Assembly: GCA_964564435.1 (NCBI GenBank)
Contig: CAZMAT010000005.1
Span: 1-64,000, forward strand
Source: Fermentibacter sp964564435
Lineage (GTDB): Bacteria; Fermentibacterota; Fermentibacteria; Fermentibacterales; Fermentibacteraceae
Direction of reading: 5' to 3'
Length of the DNA: 64,000 bases
The notes under the pieces are model-generated. The model saw only the letters and a list, made by a program, of their open reading frames with translations. It was not told the DNA's origin and did not search any database. The position numbers were made by a program, and so were the translations under genes. Shown here one piece after another: positions 26,862-36,665 of this stretch (positions are counted from its first letter, which is position 1; each line of letters begins with the position of its first letter).

Positions 26862-27962
26862 TCAGGTCTCCGGGGTGGCCGGAGACCGATCCGATCCGGC
26901 GTCAGTGCCCCCGGGCGACTGGAGGGGGCGTTCCCTCGCCTCGTCCTCCGGCGTTCCGATGAAGCCGGCAACCGACTCCATGAACTCCGGCAGCCTCGAG
27001 AGGGCGGCGTCGATCCTGAGCGCCCTCGCGTGCAGCCTGGCCGGATAACCGGAAACGACGGCCCCTGCAGGCACACTCTTCGTTACACCGGCCTGACCGG
27101 CGATGGTCGCCCCGTCGCCGATCTCGATATGTCCCCCGATGCCTGCCTGGCCGCCGAAGACGACTCCCCTGCCGACACGGGTGCTGCCTGCGATGCCGAC
27201 CTGTGCGGCCAGCAGGCAGCCGGGTCCGAGTGTGACATTATGGGCGAGGTGCACCAGGTTGTCGAGCTTGCAGTGATCCCCCACCGTGGTGGCCCCGGTG
27301 ACGGCCCTGTCGATGGTGCAGTTGGCCCCTATCTCGACGTCGTTCCCGATCACCACTATGCCGTTCTGGGGCACCTTCCTGTGACCGGCAGGGTCGGGGA
27401 CGAAGCCGAAGCCGTCGGCGCCCAGCACGGTGCCGGAATGGATCACGGTCCTGTCGCCGATCACGGTGCCGGCCTCAACTACGGCATGGGAGTGGATCAC
27501 GCATCCAGAACCCAGCCTGGCATCCCTGCCTATGCAGCAGCAGGATCCGATCCGCGAGCCCTCCCCGACGGCGACCCCCTGTTCCAGCACGGTGCACGGG
27601 CCGATGGCCGACCCTGCCCCGACACTGGCCGTGGGATGCACGACTGCGGAAGGATGGACGCCGTCGAACCCGGAACTCCTGTCGGGGGCGAACAGCCCGA
27701 GGACCCTGCGGAAGGCGTCGTAGGCGTTCGGCACCCTGATCATGTTGGGGGCCGAAGTCTCGACGTCCCCCGAGCAGATGACCGCGAGCGCCCTCGTGGA
27801 CGAGAGCTGCCTTCGATAGAGAGGATTCCCGTAGTAGCAGACCTCGGCGGGGCCCGCATCCTGAAGGGAGGAAACCCCCTCGACCGCCTCGTCGCCCCCG
27901 GGGCCGACCAGCTCTCCGCCGAGGGTCGCCGCGAGGCCGGCGAGGCTAATCCGCCGCGCCAC
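26862..27962 (-). CDS. lpxD: UDP-3-O-acylglucosamine N-acyltransferase LpxD
   Basis: LpxD adds the N-linked 3-hydroxyacyl chain in the third lipid A step. The 366 residues show the N-terminal uridine-binding domain (AEVCYYGNPLYRRQL), then a long hexapeptide left-handed beta helix (VHPSAVVHPTASVGAG onward). The helix includes GADGFGF and the catalytic-histidine segment NLVHLAHNV, and the protein ends in a short acidic tail. The GTG at 27962 lies 17 bases inside the end of skp. A gap of 105 bases separates it from lpxC-fabZ. Confidence 0.96.
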   Translation of the reverse strand: MARRISLAGLAATLGGELVGPGGDEAVEGVSSLQDAGPAEVCYYGNPLYRRQLSSTRALAVICSGDVETSAPNMIRVPNAYDAFRRVLGLFAPDRSSGFDGVHPSAVVHPTASVGAGSAIGPCTVLEQGVAVGEGSRIGSCCCIGRDARLGSGCVIHSHAVVEAGTVIGDRTVIHSGTVLGADGFGFVPDPAGHRKVPQNGIVVIGNDVEIGANCTIDRAVTGATTVGDHCKLDNLVHLAHNVTLGPGCLLAAQVGIAGSTRVGRGVVFGGQAGIGGHIEIGDGATIAGQAGVTKSVPAGAVVSGYPARLHARALRIDAALSRLPEFMESVAGFIGTPEDEARERPLQSPGGTDAGSDRSPATPET

Positions 27963-28455
27963 CGGTGGACATCCTGGTGATCACCAGGTCCGTTATGTCG
28001 AGAGACTCGTCGGCATAGACGACGAATCCCCCGGCCGTATCGAGGACCAGCTCGTATCCGTTCTCGGTTCCCAGCTCGCGCACGGCCTCGTTGATCTCGT
28101 CGACGATCGGGGTGACGAGCTCCTCGTTCCGGCGCTCAGCCAGGCCGCCCGGGCCGAACGTGGAGGACAGGAACTGCTCGAGTTCAGCTCTTTTCTCCTC
28201 CAGGAGCACCTCGCGCTCCCTCCTCCGTTCCGGGCTCATCATCAGGGTCCGGGAGAGGTCGAGTTCGATGGCGTCTATGTCGGCCTGGAGCGAGTCGGCA
28301 TGGGCGTTCCATTCGTCTATCTCGGCCTCGAGAAGCTCCCTGGCATCCGCCACCCCGCCCAGCGATTCGAAGATGCGTTCGGAATCCAGGACGGCTACGG
28401 TCCCTGCGCCGGCGACGGCCGGGAGCAGGAGTGCGGCAATGGTGATCAACCTCAT
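27946..28455 (-). CDS. skp: Periplasmic chaperone of the Skp/OmpH family
   Basis: This 169-residue secreted protein begins with a signal peptide (MRLITIAALLLPAVAGAG), then the family opening TVAVLDSERIF, and then a long charged coiled coil (about 40-125) ending in YELVLDTAGGFVVYADESLDIT, the typical OmpH/Skp end. It should hold unfolded outer-membrane proteins on their way to BamA, whose gene is 28 bases upstream. ATG at 28455 has GGAG five bases upstream. Its 3' end overlaps lpxD by 17 bases. Confidence 0.87.
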   Translation of the reverse strand: MRLITIAALLLPAVAGAGTVAVLDSERIFESLGGVADARELLEAEIDEWNAHADSLQADIDAIELDLSRTLMMSPERRREREVLLEEKRAELEQFLSSTFGPGGLAERRNEELVTPIVDEINEAVRELGTENGYELVLDTAGGFVVYADESLDITDLVITRMSTGGAAD

Positions 28456-28483
28456 CCGAGCTCCGTCCGTGATCGGGAATCCG

Positions 28484-30712
28484 TCAGAAGTCGGTCCCGA
28501 ACTGGAAATGGGGCTGCCATCCCTGGTCGGGTCCGTCGAAACCGTATGCGTAGTCGAGGCCCATGATGCCCAGCATCGGCACCTCGATCCGGAAGCCCAG
28601 ACCTGCGCCCCTGTTGAGATCTCCGACATCGGCGAGCGACATCGAGCTCCATGTGTTGCCTGCGTCCATGAAGGCCGCGAGCTGCAGCTGGTCGAGCAGC
28701 CTGAGCCTGTATTCCGCCGAGAGGATCAGCATGAACTTGCCGCCCACCGTCTCGAACCCCTCGACCGCCCCGATGGTCTCGCTGTCGTATCCCCTGACGC
28801 CGTAGAAGCCGGTTCCGCCCAGCTCGAAGAGCTCGTACGCCGGCGGCGACTCGCCGGCCAGCGAGGCCAGCAGCCCGGTCCTCGCCCTGACCATGAACAC
28901 GCACTTCCAGATGGAGGGGATGAACCAGCTGCTGTCGAGAAGGTACTTCTGATAGCCGATGTTCCCGCCCAGGGCGCCCCCCGCGAACTCGGCGATGAAC
29001 GAGTTCTCCGAGCCCTCGCCGGGGAATATCTGCCTGTCCCTGCTGTCGCGCACTACCGAGAACCTGACGGAGCTCGTCCACCTCGGCCATTCGGTGTCGT
29101 TCAGGCTGTAGTAGTAGCTCGTGGAGTCCTCGGTGATGTTGAAGACGTTGGTGCGCTCGAGCAGGTAGCGCACCGAGGCGGAGGTGTAGTCGATCCACGG
29201 GAGCACGCGCCCCACCGTGACGGCTCCGCCGGTCCTCGTGCGGTCGTAGTAGTCCTTGTCGGTGGTGGTGTGGAAGACCTCGCCGCCGAGAGTCAGGGGA
29301 GTGTCCCTGAACCACGGTTCGGTGAAGCTCAGCTCGACGTCGTTCGACGACTTCGAGAACTGGTAGTTGATAGAGACGCTCTGCCCGCGCCCCAGGAGGT
29401 TGGTCTCCCCGAGTTCGAGATAGCCGTTGAACCCGTCGCCCGCTCCGTAGCCCGCTCCGAACCCGGCCTTCCCGGTGGACTTCTCGGCCACTTCGATGAC
29501 CAGATCTATGTCCGAGGAGCCGTCGATGGCCCGGAAGTCGGGGGTCACATTGTCGAAATAATTGAGATAGAAGATGTTGCGCAGGCTCCTGACGAGGGCC
29601 GTCCTCTGGAACAGGTCGCCGGGGGTGACCCAGAGCTGCCGCCTGATGACGTTGTCCATCGTGCGGGTGTTGCCCACTATCTCGATGCGCCTTATGTGGG
29701 CCCGCTCGCCTTCGGTGACGTTGAACGTGACGGAGATCTCGCCGGCAGTGGTGTCCGCGGAGACGGAGGGTTCGACCGAGGCGTAGAAGTAGCCGCGATC
29801 CTGGAACTGCTCGTAGATGGCGTCGAGCGTCTCCTCGAAGCGGCTGACCCGGTACTCCTGTCCCTGCTCCATCCTCACCGTCATGCCGAGCGTGCTGTCG
29901 GGGATGGCCTCGTTCCCCTGGAATGCGACGGTCCCGAAGCGGTAGAAGCGTCCCTCCGAGACCGTTATCGAGAGGCGGAGGTGCCGCCCGTCCTCCATCG
30001 TGCTGCGCTCGACTCCGAGAACCCTCGCGTCCGGGTATCCGTGATCCCAGTAGTATCTCTCGATCTTGCCGAGATCCTCCACGAGGTCGGACTCCCTCAG
30101 GCGCCCCGAGCGCCAGAACGAATCCTGCTTCGTCTTCATCTCGCCCCTGAGATCGCCGTCGTCGAACACGGTGTTGCCCTCGAACGCTATCTCGCCGACC
30201 CTCACGTCGGGTCCCTCCGTCACATCGAAGACCAGCGCGCAGCGGCCCCCGGCATCGGGCGCGTCCCAGCGGGCGCCGACGGTGGCGAAGTGCCTGTGCT
30301 TCTCTGCGAGGAGGGCCAGGATGGTCATCCGTGCGTCCTCGACATCCATGAGGGAGACGGTCTGCCCCGGGAAGAGGAACAGCGAGTCCCTCGCGTCCTC
30401 CTCGTCCATGCAGTCGAGACCCGTGATGGAGAAGTCGCTCAGGATCCTGTTCTCCTCGACGCTGATCCTGAGGTCGACCAGCCCGGAGGAAGAGTCCGCC
30501 AGGATCTCGATAGCCGAGAAGTACCCGAGGTTGAACAGGTTCCTCAGGCCGTCCGCGGCTGCGTCGGACGTGTACGGCATGCCGGTCTGGAGCCCGAAGG
30601 TCCTGACGATCAGGGAGTCGGTGACGAAGGCATTGCCCTCTACGCCGACGCTGCCGATGGTTCCCGCACCGGACGCGGCGGCGGCCGTGATGAGTATGAG
30701 GAGAGCCTTCAA
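28484..30712 (-). CDS. bamA: Outer-membrane assembly factor BamA (Omp85)
   Basis: BamA inserts beta-barrel proteins into the outer membrane. The 742-residue precursor has a signal peptide (ALLILITAAAASGAG), a series of about five POTRA domains (for example ITVSEGRFYRFGTVAFQGNE and NVTEGERAHIRRIEIVGN), and a 16-strand barrel. The barrel starts near GFGAGYGAGDGFNGYLELGE and includes the conserved loop-6 segment FYGVRGYDSE. It ends in Phe (FQFGTDF), as required for outer-membrane signals. The TTG start at 30712 overlaps the clpC stop (TTGA), suggesting translational coupling. Skp and the Lpx genes follow directly. Confidence 0.95.
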   Translation of the reverse strand: MKALLILITAAAASGAGTIGSVGVEGNAFVTDSLIVRTFGLQTGMPYTSDAAADGLRNLFNLGYFSAIEILADSSSGLVDLRISVEENRILSDFSITGLDCMDEEDARDSLFLFPGQTVSLMDVEDARMTILALLAEKHRHFATVGARWDAPDAGGRCALVFDVTEGPDVRVGEIAFEGNTVFDDGDLRGEMKTKQDSFWRSGRLRESDLVEDLGKIERYYWDHGYPDARVLGVERSTMEDGRHLRLSITVSEGRFYRFGTVAFQGNEAIPDSTLGMTVRMEQGQEYRVSRFEETLDAIYEQFQDRGYFYASVEPSVSADTTAGEISVTFNVTEGERAHIRRIEIVGNTRTMDNVIRRQLWVTPGDLFQRTALVRSLRNIFYLNYFDNVTPDFRAIDGSSDIDLVIEVAEKSTGKAGFGAGYGAGDGFNGYLELGETNLLGRGQSVSINYQFSKSSNDVELSFTEPWFRDTPLTLGGEVFHTTTDKDYYDRTRTGGAVTVGRVLPWIDYTSASVRYLLERTNVFNITEDSTSYYYSLNDTEWPRWTSSVRFSVVRDSRDRQIFPGEGSENSFIAEFAGGALGGNIGYQKYLLDSSWFIPSIWKCVFMVRARTGLLASLAGESPPAYELFELGGTGFYGVRGYDSETIGAVEGFETVGGKFMLILSAEYRLRLLDQLQLAAFMDAGNTWSSMSLADVGDLNRGAGLGFRIEVPMLGIMGLDYAYGFDGPDQGWQPHFQFGTDF

Positions 30713-33165
30713 TTCGTCGTTCTGCCTGTTGCCGTGAGCGCCTCCCGGTCCGTCATCCCGTCGCGGGCCTTCAGGAACAGGAGATGGTCGTCCGCCCTCT
30801 CTGCCACTATGTGATCCCCCCTGGTGAACTCGCCCTGGAGGAGAGCTTCGGTGAGCGGGTCCTCCACGAGTCGCTGTATTGTCCTGCGGAGATGCCTGGC
30901 CCCGGAGGCCGGGTCGAAACCGCATTCGGCCATCAGTTCCCTGGCCGACGGGCTCAGGACGAGGTCGATCCCGAACTCCAGGAGCCTGCCCCTGACCTCC
31001 TCGAACTGGATCCCGACGATCCCGTCGATCTCCTCACGCCCGAGCTGGTTGAAGACGACTATTTCGTCGAGCCTGTTGATGAACTCCGGCGAGAAGAACC
31101 GCCTCACTCCGTCCATCATCAGATCCCGCTGGCGGCGGTTCCTGTCGGTGTCGGACTCGTTCGAGAACCCGGGGTGCCCGACGCCCTGGAGCTCCTTCGA
31201 CGCCAGGTTGCTGGTCATTATCAGGATCGTGTTTGAGAAGTCGACGTGCCTGCCGTAGCTGTCCGTCATGCATCCGTAGTCCATCACCTGGAGGAGCATG
31301 TTGAACAGGTCCGAATGGGCCTTCTCCACCTCGTCGAAGAGCACGACCGAGTACGGCCGCCTCCTGATCTTCTCGGTGAGCTGGCCTCCGTCGTCGTAGC
31401 CGACATATCCCGGAGGAGCTCCCACGAGCCTGGAGCCCGAGAACTTCTCCTGGAACTCGGACATGTCGATCCGGATCAGGGCGCTCGTGTCGCCGAACAC
31501 CTTCTCGGCGATGACCCTTGCGGTCTCGGTCTTGCCGACCCCGGAGGGCCCCATGAAGAGGAAGGCGCCGGACGGCCGGTGCGGGTCCTTGAGGCCGACC
31601 CTGCCCCTCCTGATCGCCCTGGCGATGACTCCGAGGGCTTCGTCCTGCCCGACGATCCGGGAGGAGAGGTGCTTCTCGAGATCCCTGAGATGCGCGAGCT
31701 CGCTCTCGGTCATCCTGTTCACGGGGATGCCGGTCATGTCCGACACCACCTCGGCCACCAGGTCCACCGTGACGATCCTCCTGTCCTCGGAGGACAGCCA
31801 TTCGTTCCTCGCGGCGGCCAGGACCGCCTGCTTCTTCTCGACCTCGAACCGGAGCTTCATGGCCTCCTCGAAGTCGCACATCTCGGTGGCGCGGGTCATG
31901 TCCGACTCCATCAGCTCGATCTCGTGTTCGATCTGGTCGAGCCCCGGCGGCATCGCCGATGCCTGGAGCCTGGTCTTGGCGCCGGCCTCGTCCATGACGT
32001 CGATCGCCTTGTCAGGCAGGAACCTGCCGCTGATGAACCGGTCGGCCAGGCTGGCGCAGGCATGCACGGCGTCGGGCAGGAACTCGGCTCCGTGGTGCTC
32101 TTCGTACTTGCTCCTCAGGCCGTCGAGGATCTCGACCGTGAGCGCCACAGTGGGCGGATCGACCGGAACCGGCTGGAACCGCCTCTCCAGGGCGCCGTCC
32201 TTCTCGATGCGCCTCCTGTACTCGTCGAGGGTGGTCGCCCCGATGCACTGGAACTCGCCCCTGGCCAGCGCCGGCTTGAGCAGGTTGGCCGCGTCGATGG
32301 CGCCTTCGGCAGCTCCCGCGCCCACGATGGAGTGTATCTCGTCGATGAAGAGGATGATGTTTCCGGCTTCGGATATCTCCTTGAGCAGGACCTTGAGCCT
32401 CTCCTCGAACTGACCCCTGTACTTGGTGCCGGCGATCACCCCGGCCATGTCCAGGGCCATCAGCCTCCTGTCGCGGAGGGGCGGCGGCACGCGGCAGGAG
32501 ATGATCAGCTGTGCGAGGCCCTCCACGATGGCGGTCTTGCCCACTCCCGGCTCGCCGATGAGCACCGGGTTGCACTTCTTTCTCCTGCAGAGGACCTGGA
32601 TGACCCTGGAGATCTCCTTCTCGCGGCCGATGACGGGATCGAGAGAGTTCTCGCCAGCCATGGCGGTGAGGTCGCGGCAGAAGAACTCGAGGGCGGACGT
32701 GGATTCCTCCTCGGACTTCTCGTCCCTTCCGCGGGGCAGGTTCTGGAGCTCGGTCACCGCGCGGTCGAGGAGCACTCCCCGCTCGCGGAGGAGGTTGGCG
32801 GCCATGCAGCTCGATACGGCGATGAGCCCCAGGAGTATGTGCTCGGTTCCGACGGTCTGGTGGTTCATCAGGCTCGACTGCCTGTTGGCCTCGTGGAGGA
32901 CCAGCCGGGCCTTGGTCGTCCAGCCGACCTCGTGCGTGGGGATGGTGATCCCCGAAGGCTTCCTGATGTAGCTCTCGAGGCGGACCCTGAGTTCGGACGT
33001 GTTGACGCCGAGGGCATGCAGGATCGAGATGGCGGTGGAACCCCTGACGGAGAGCAGGCCGAAGAGCATGTGCTCGGAACCGACCTTGGCCTGCCCGTAC
33101 TTGCTGGCCTCGGTGCGCGCTATGTTGATCGCCGCCCTGGCTCTCTCGCTGTACTGCTCGGGCAA
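30709..33165 (-). CDS. clpC: AAA+ protease ATPase ClpC
   Basis: This 818-residue class I Clp/Hsp100 ATPase unfolds proteins for ClpP. It has two N-terminal Clp repeats (1-145), the first AAA+ module with Walker A GEPGVGKTA (Lys210), a UVR-type middle segment (EEAMKLRFEVEKKQAVL), the second AAA+ module with GPSGVGKTE (Lys545), and a D2 small domain (GARHLRRTIQRLVEDPL). The UVR region and length fit ClpC rather than ClpA or ClpB. The TTG start at 33165 follows GGAGG with a six-base spacer. A promoter candidate lies upstream, and the stop is coupled to bamA. clpP is not in the window. Confidence 0.96.
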   Translation of the reverse strand: MPEQYSERARAAINIARTEASKYGQAKVGSEHMLFGLLSVRGSTAISILHALGVNTSELRVRLESYIRKPSGITIPTHEVGWTTKARLVLHEANRQSSLMNHQTVGTEHILLGLIAVSSCMAANLLRERGVLLDRAVTELQNLPRGRDEKSEEESTSALEFFCRDLTAMAGENSLDPVIGREKEISRVIQVLCRRKKCNPVLIGEPGVGKTAIVEGLAQLIISCRVPPPLRDRRLMALDMAGVIAGTKYRGQFEERLKVLLKEISEAGNIILFIDEIHSIVGAGAAEGAIDAANLLKPALARGEFQCIGATTLDEYRRRIEKDGALERRFQPVPVDPPTVALTVEILDGLRSKYEEHHGAEFLPDAVHACASLADRFISGRFLPDKAIDVMDEAGAKTRLQASAMPPGLDQIEHEIELMESDMTRATEMCDFEEAMKLRFEVEKKQAVLAAARNEWLSSEDRRIVTVDLVAEVVSDMTGIPVNRMTESELAHLRDLEKHLSSRIVGQDEALGVIARAIRRGRVGLKDPHRPSGAFLFMGPSGVGKTETARVIAEKVFGDTSALIRIDMSEFQEKFSGSRLVGAPPGYVGYDDGGQLTEKIRRRPYSVVLFDEVEKAHSDLFNMLLQVMDYGCMTDSYGRHVDFSNTILIMTSNLASKELQGVGHPGFSNESDTDRNRRQRDLMMDGVRRFFSPEFINRLDEIVVFNQLGREEIDGIVGIQFEEVRGRLLEFGIDLVLSPSARELMAECGFDPASGARHLRRTIQRLVEDPLTEALLQGEFTRGDHIVAERADDHLLFLKARDGMTDREALTATGRTTN

Positions 33166-33243
33166 TCGATACCTCCGTGGAATCGTGGCTGTCTACGGAA
33201 TATACTGGCAGCGCGCCCCGGGGTTCCTGCCTGCAGTGCCGGG

Positions 33244-33273
33244 ATGATACCCGGTACCGCCCCGGCCGGGCAA
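33244..33273 (-). promoter_or_regulatory. Candidate internal promoter ahead of clpC-bamA
   Basis: Minus strand TTGCCC (33273-33268), 18-base spacer, TATCAT (33249-33244; five of six). It lies in the 110-base gap after lolD and could give the clpC-bamA-lpx part of the series its own expression. Confidence 0.45.
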
Positions 33274-33275
33274 AC

Positions 33276-33962
33276 TCAGCCTTCCCGGATCAGCAGCCCC
33301 GATGCCAGCCTGTAGGCCCTGTCCGACCCCGCAGCGAGGGCTGCGGAATGCGTGGCGAGGACGAAGGCCTGCCCGTGCTCGTGAGCGAGCTGCCCGATCA
33401 GGTCCCTCAGCCTCTCGCCGTTCACGGGATCGAGATTGCCGGTGGGTTCGTCGGCCAGGACCACGTCAGGGCGGGCCACGAGGGCCCTGGCTATGGCCGC
33501 CCTCTGCCTCTCGCCGCCCGAGATCTTCGAGGGGAACCTGCCGGTCAGACCTTCGAGCCCCACCTCGCGGAGGATCGCCGATGCGGCATCCTCGGCCTCC
33601 GCTTTCGCCCTTCCCGCGATCAGGAGAGGGATGGCGACGTTCTCGAGGACCGTGAACTCCTCCATGAGGTGATGGAACTGGAACACGAATCCGAGTCTCC
33701 TGTTCCGGAGTGCCGCCCTACCGCCCTCCGGGGAGAGCCAGGCATCGACTCCGCCGATCAGGACCGAACCGGAGTCGGGGGGTTCCAGGACACCCAGGAT
33801 GTTCAGGAGCGTGCTCTTGCCCGAGCCGCTGGGGCCTGTCACGGCGACTATCTCTCCGGGGGCGGCATCGAAATCGATCCCGCGAAGCACCTCGAGCACC
33901 GCGCCGCTCTCGCGGTAGGACTTCCTGATCCCCCTGCAGGACAGGGCCGGTGCGTCACTCAT
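33276..33962 (-). CDS. lolD: Lipoprotein-release ABC ATPase LolD
   Basis: This 228-residue ABC ATPase has Walker A GPSGSGKSTLLN, a Q-loop (FVFQFHHLMEEFTV), signature SGGERQRAAIARAL, Walker B VVLADEPTGNLD and an H-loop (ATHS). The FHHLMEEFTVLENVAIPL segment is typical of LolD in the MacB/LolD/FtsE group. It overlaps the 3' end of the LolC/E gene by eight bases. Together they would extract outer-membrane-directed lipoproteins from the inner membrane, such as those encoded at 61286-62671 and 63279-63707. Confidence 0.93.
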   Translation of the reverse strand: MSDAPALSCRGIRKSYRESGAVLEVLRGIDFDAAPGEIVAVTGPSGSGKSTLLNILGVLEPPDSGSVLIGGVDAWLSPEGGRAALRNRRLGFVFQFHHLMEEFTVLENVAIPLLIAGRAKAEAEDAASAILREVGLEGLTGRFPSKISGGERQRAAIARALVARPDVVLADEPTGNLDPVNGERLRDLIGQLAHEHGQAFVLATHSAALAAGSDRAYRLASGLLIREG

Positions 33963-35202
33963 GCCGCACGCATTCCGCAGGGGGGACGGACAGGGCCGAG
34001 GCCGCCGGCAGCGCCGACGCGGCCAGGCAGGCCGCGATGGTCGCGCCCATGGTGAGCAGCCAGGCGCCAGGATCGACCCTGGCGACGAGAGTGTCGACCC
34101 AGTAGACCGAATCCTCCAGGTGAAGGGGGACGAGCCTGTTGACCGCGAGGATCGCCAGGGCCGCGAAGGCCGAACCCGCCAGGCAGCCCGACACGCCCAG
34201 GACGAGACCCTGGATGAAGCCGATACCGAGGATGTGGCCCGGGGTGGCGCCCATCGCCCTCAGGACGCCCGTGTCCCTCCGGTGCTCCAGTGCGATCATG
34301 GCCAGAGCGCTGGACAGGTTGAGCAGGGCCACTACGGTGATCAGGGCGAGCACCACGGTCATGCCGAACCGTTCCAGCCCGAAGGCCCTGAAGAGGTTCT
34401 CGTGGCGGGTCAGGAAGGCTTCGGCCTCCATGAACCTGTCGTATCTCGAATCCACGTATTCGGACCTGAGGGAGGAGGACAGGGCCGCGGAGGACTCCAC
34501 CGCGTCGGCGCCCGGATCGAGCGAGACGCCGGCGGCGGAGAAGCGGCCGGCGGTTCCGTAGAGCGCTCCAGCGGTGCCGAGGCTCACGACCGCGAGGCCG
34601 GAATTGTATTCGGCGAGCCCGAAGTCGCGGACACGGGCCACCCGGACGGAAACGATGGTATCGACGACAGCGTGGCCGGAGGAGGTGATGTCCACCGTTT
34701 CGGTGGAGGCTATCCTGATGCTGTCGCCTTCGGAGACGGAGAGCCTGAAGGCCAGCTCGGACCCCAGGACGGCCTCGCTGCCCGAGGCCGGAAGGCCTTC
34801 GGAGAGCGAGGAGACGCCCCTCTCGGCCACGGGATCGACCGCCCGCACCAGTATGCCCGCCACGGATCCGCCCTCGCCGGAGGCGACGGCGGCCTTCTCG
34901 AGATAGGGCGAAACCGAGCCGAGGCCTGGCGTGGAGGCCGCGAGGGCCCTTACGAGATCGACGTCCCGCCCGGTCAGGTACCCTCCTCCCGGTGCGGTGA
35001 CGATCAGCGCGGGGTTGGCCATGGAGAGGAAGTCCATGATGGATCCCTGGAAGCCGTTCATGAACGCGTCGAGCAGCAGCAGCGCGGCCACCCCTATCGC
35101 AATGCCTGAGATCGAGAGCATGGACACCATCCTGACCACCCCGGAATGGGCGCGGCTCCAGATCTGCCGGAACGCGACGGGCGGCACGACGGGACAGATC
35201 AC
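33955..35202 (-). CDS. lolC: Lipoprotein-release permease LolC/LolE
   Basis: This 415-residue permease has an N-terminal membrane helix (LSISGIAIGVAALLLLDAFMNG), a periplasmic MacB-type core domain (about 50-270), and three C-terminal helices with the FtsX-family segment ALEHRRDTGVLRAMGATPGH. Only one LolC/E-type gene is present, suggesting a homodimeric LolF-like permease, as in several non-enterobacterial lineages. GTG at 35202 overlaps the lysS stop (GTGA). Its partner ATPase gene follows immediately. Confidence 0.9.
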   Translation of the reverse strand: MICPVVPPVAFRQIWSRAHSGVVRMVSMLSISGIAIGVAALLLLDAFMNGFQGSIMDFLSMANPALIVTAPGGGYLTGRDVDLVRALAASTPGLGSVSPYLEKAAVASGEGGSVAGILVRAVDPVAERGVSSLSEGLPASGSEAVLGSELAFRLSVSEGDSIRIASTETVDITSSGHAVVDTIVSVRVARVRDFGLAEYNSGLAVVSLGTAGALYGTAGRFSAAGVSLDPGADAVESSAALSSSLRSEYVDSRYDRFMEAEAFLTRHENLFRAFGLERFGMTVVLALITVVALLNLSSALAMIALEHRRDTGVLRAMGATPGHILGIGFIQGLVLGVSGCLAGSAFAALAILAVNRLVPLHLEDSVYWVDTLVARVDPGAWLLTMGATIAACLAASALPAASALSVPPAECVRHE

Positions 35203-36665
35203 CGGAGCCGCCTGAGCTGCGGGAACAGGATGACGTCCCTTATCGAGGATGCATCGGTGAGGACCATCGCGAGGCGGTCGACCCCGACCCCGAGACCGCC
35301 CGCGGGAGGCATGCCTATCTCGAGGGCATGGAGGAAGTCCTCGTCGACCTCGCCCATGCGTTCGGCCGAACCCGACGCCTGTTCCTGGAGGATGGCCCTC
35401 TGCAGCACGGGATCGTTCTGCTCGCTGAAGGCGTTGCCCATCTCGAGCCCGGCGATGAACGGCTCGAACCTCTCGGTGATGCCCGGGCTGCCCGGCTTCG
35501 GCTTGGCCAGCGGCGAGAGGAACTGCGGATAGTCGAGCACGAAGGTGGGCTGGACCAGCCCGGAGGTGACGTAGTGGTCGAACAGCTTGTCGATCAGGGA
35601 TTCCCGGTCGGTCGCACCGGAAGCGATTCCCAGGTCGTCGCAGCGCTTCCTGAGGGCTCCGGGCTCCCAGGAGAAGAAGTCCTCTCCGCTCGCATCCCTG
35701 AGCGAGCCGACGAAACCGACCCGCGCGAAGGGGGCCCGGAGGCAGATCCTGTGACCCCTGAAGGCCACCTCCATGCCGGTGCCGGCCGCCTCGGCGGCCT
35801 CACCCACCATCTCCTCGAAGCGGGTCATCATCGTGCCGTAGTCGCCGTAGGCCTCGTAGAGCTCGAGCTGGGTGAACTCAGGCGAATGGGTCCTGTCTAT
35901 CCCCTCGTTCCTGAAGTCCTTGCCCAGCTCGTACACCCTGTCGATGCCGCCCGCGAGAAGCCGCTTCAGGTACAGCTCGGTGGCGATCCGCAGGTAGAAC
36001 CTCTCGCCGAGATGGACGTATTCCGTCGTGAACGGCTCGGCCGAAGCCCCGCCGTAGAGGGGTTGGAGCACCGGGGTCTCCGCCTCGACGAAACCGTTGC
36101 GGTCGAGGTAGGACCGGAGCGCGGTCACGATCCTCGAGCGGGCCAGCGCCCTGGCCCTGCTCGCGGGGTTGACGAGGAGGTCCATCGTCCTGTGCCTGTA
36201 CATCAGTTCGGTGTCGGCCAGGGCGTCGAAGGTCCTGCCCTCGGCATCCGTCTTCACCACAGGAAGCGGCCTGAGGCTCTTGCAGAGCAGCTCCATCTCC
36301 TGGACGTCGACCGTCAGCTCTCCCGTCCTGGTGCGGAAGACGCTTCCGGACACCCTTACGATGTCGCCGAGGTCGAGGAGGCCGGCCAGGGTCCACACCG
36401 CCCCGGGGAGCCTGTCCTTCCTGAAGTAGGCCTGGATGGAGACCCCTTCGCTCCAGATGTCGACGAAGAGGGCCTTGCCGTGCTCGCGCCTGGCCCTTAT
36501 CCTGCCGGCGGTCGACACCGGACCGGGGGTTTCCCCGGCCTGCACCACCGATGCGACTGGTGTGAAGGGGCCGGTCCTGGGAGGATACGGGTCGAGGCCC
36601 AGGACATCCCTGACCTCGGCGAGCTTGGCCCGCCTGATGTCCATCTGGTCGCCCTGTTCGATCAT
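35199..36665 (-). CDS. lysS: Lysyl-tRNA synthetase, class II (LysS)
   Basis: LysS charges tRNA-Lys. The 488 residues contain an N-terminal OB-fold anticodon-binding domain (VSTAGRIRARREHGKALFVD), class II motif 1 (NGFVEAETPVLQPLYGGA), motif 2 (FYLRIATELYLKRLL and GKDFRNEGIDRTHSPEFTQLE) and motif 3 (GLGVGVDRLAMVLTD). The length is close to E. coli LysS (505). The start ATG overlaps the prfB stop (TGATG), the same prfB-lysS gene order known from E. coli, and its stop overlaps lolC. Confidence 0.97.
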   Translation of the reverse strand: MIEQGDQMDIRRAKLAEVRDVLGLDPYPPRTGPFTPVASVVQAGETPGPVSTAGRIRARREHGKALFVDIWSEGVSIQAYFRKDRLPGAVWTLAGLLDLGDIVRVSGSVFRTRTGELTVDVQEMELLCKSLRPLPVVKTDAEGRTFDALADTELMYRHRTMDLLVNPASRARALARSRIVTALRSYLDRNGFVEAETPVLQPLYGGASAEPFTTEYVHLGERFYLRIATELYLKRLLAGGIDRVYELGKDFRNEGIDRTHSPEFTQLELYEAYGDYGTMMTRFEEMVGEAAEAAGTGMEVAFRGHRICLRAPFARVGFVGSLRDASGEDFFSWEPGALRKRCDDLGIASGATDRESLIDKLFDHYVTSGLVQPTFVLDYPQFLSPLAKPKPGSPGITERFEPFIAGLEMGNAFSEQNDPVLQRAILQEQASGSAERMGEVDEDFLHALEIGMPPAGGLGVGVDRLAMVLTDASSIRDVILFPQLRRLR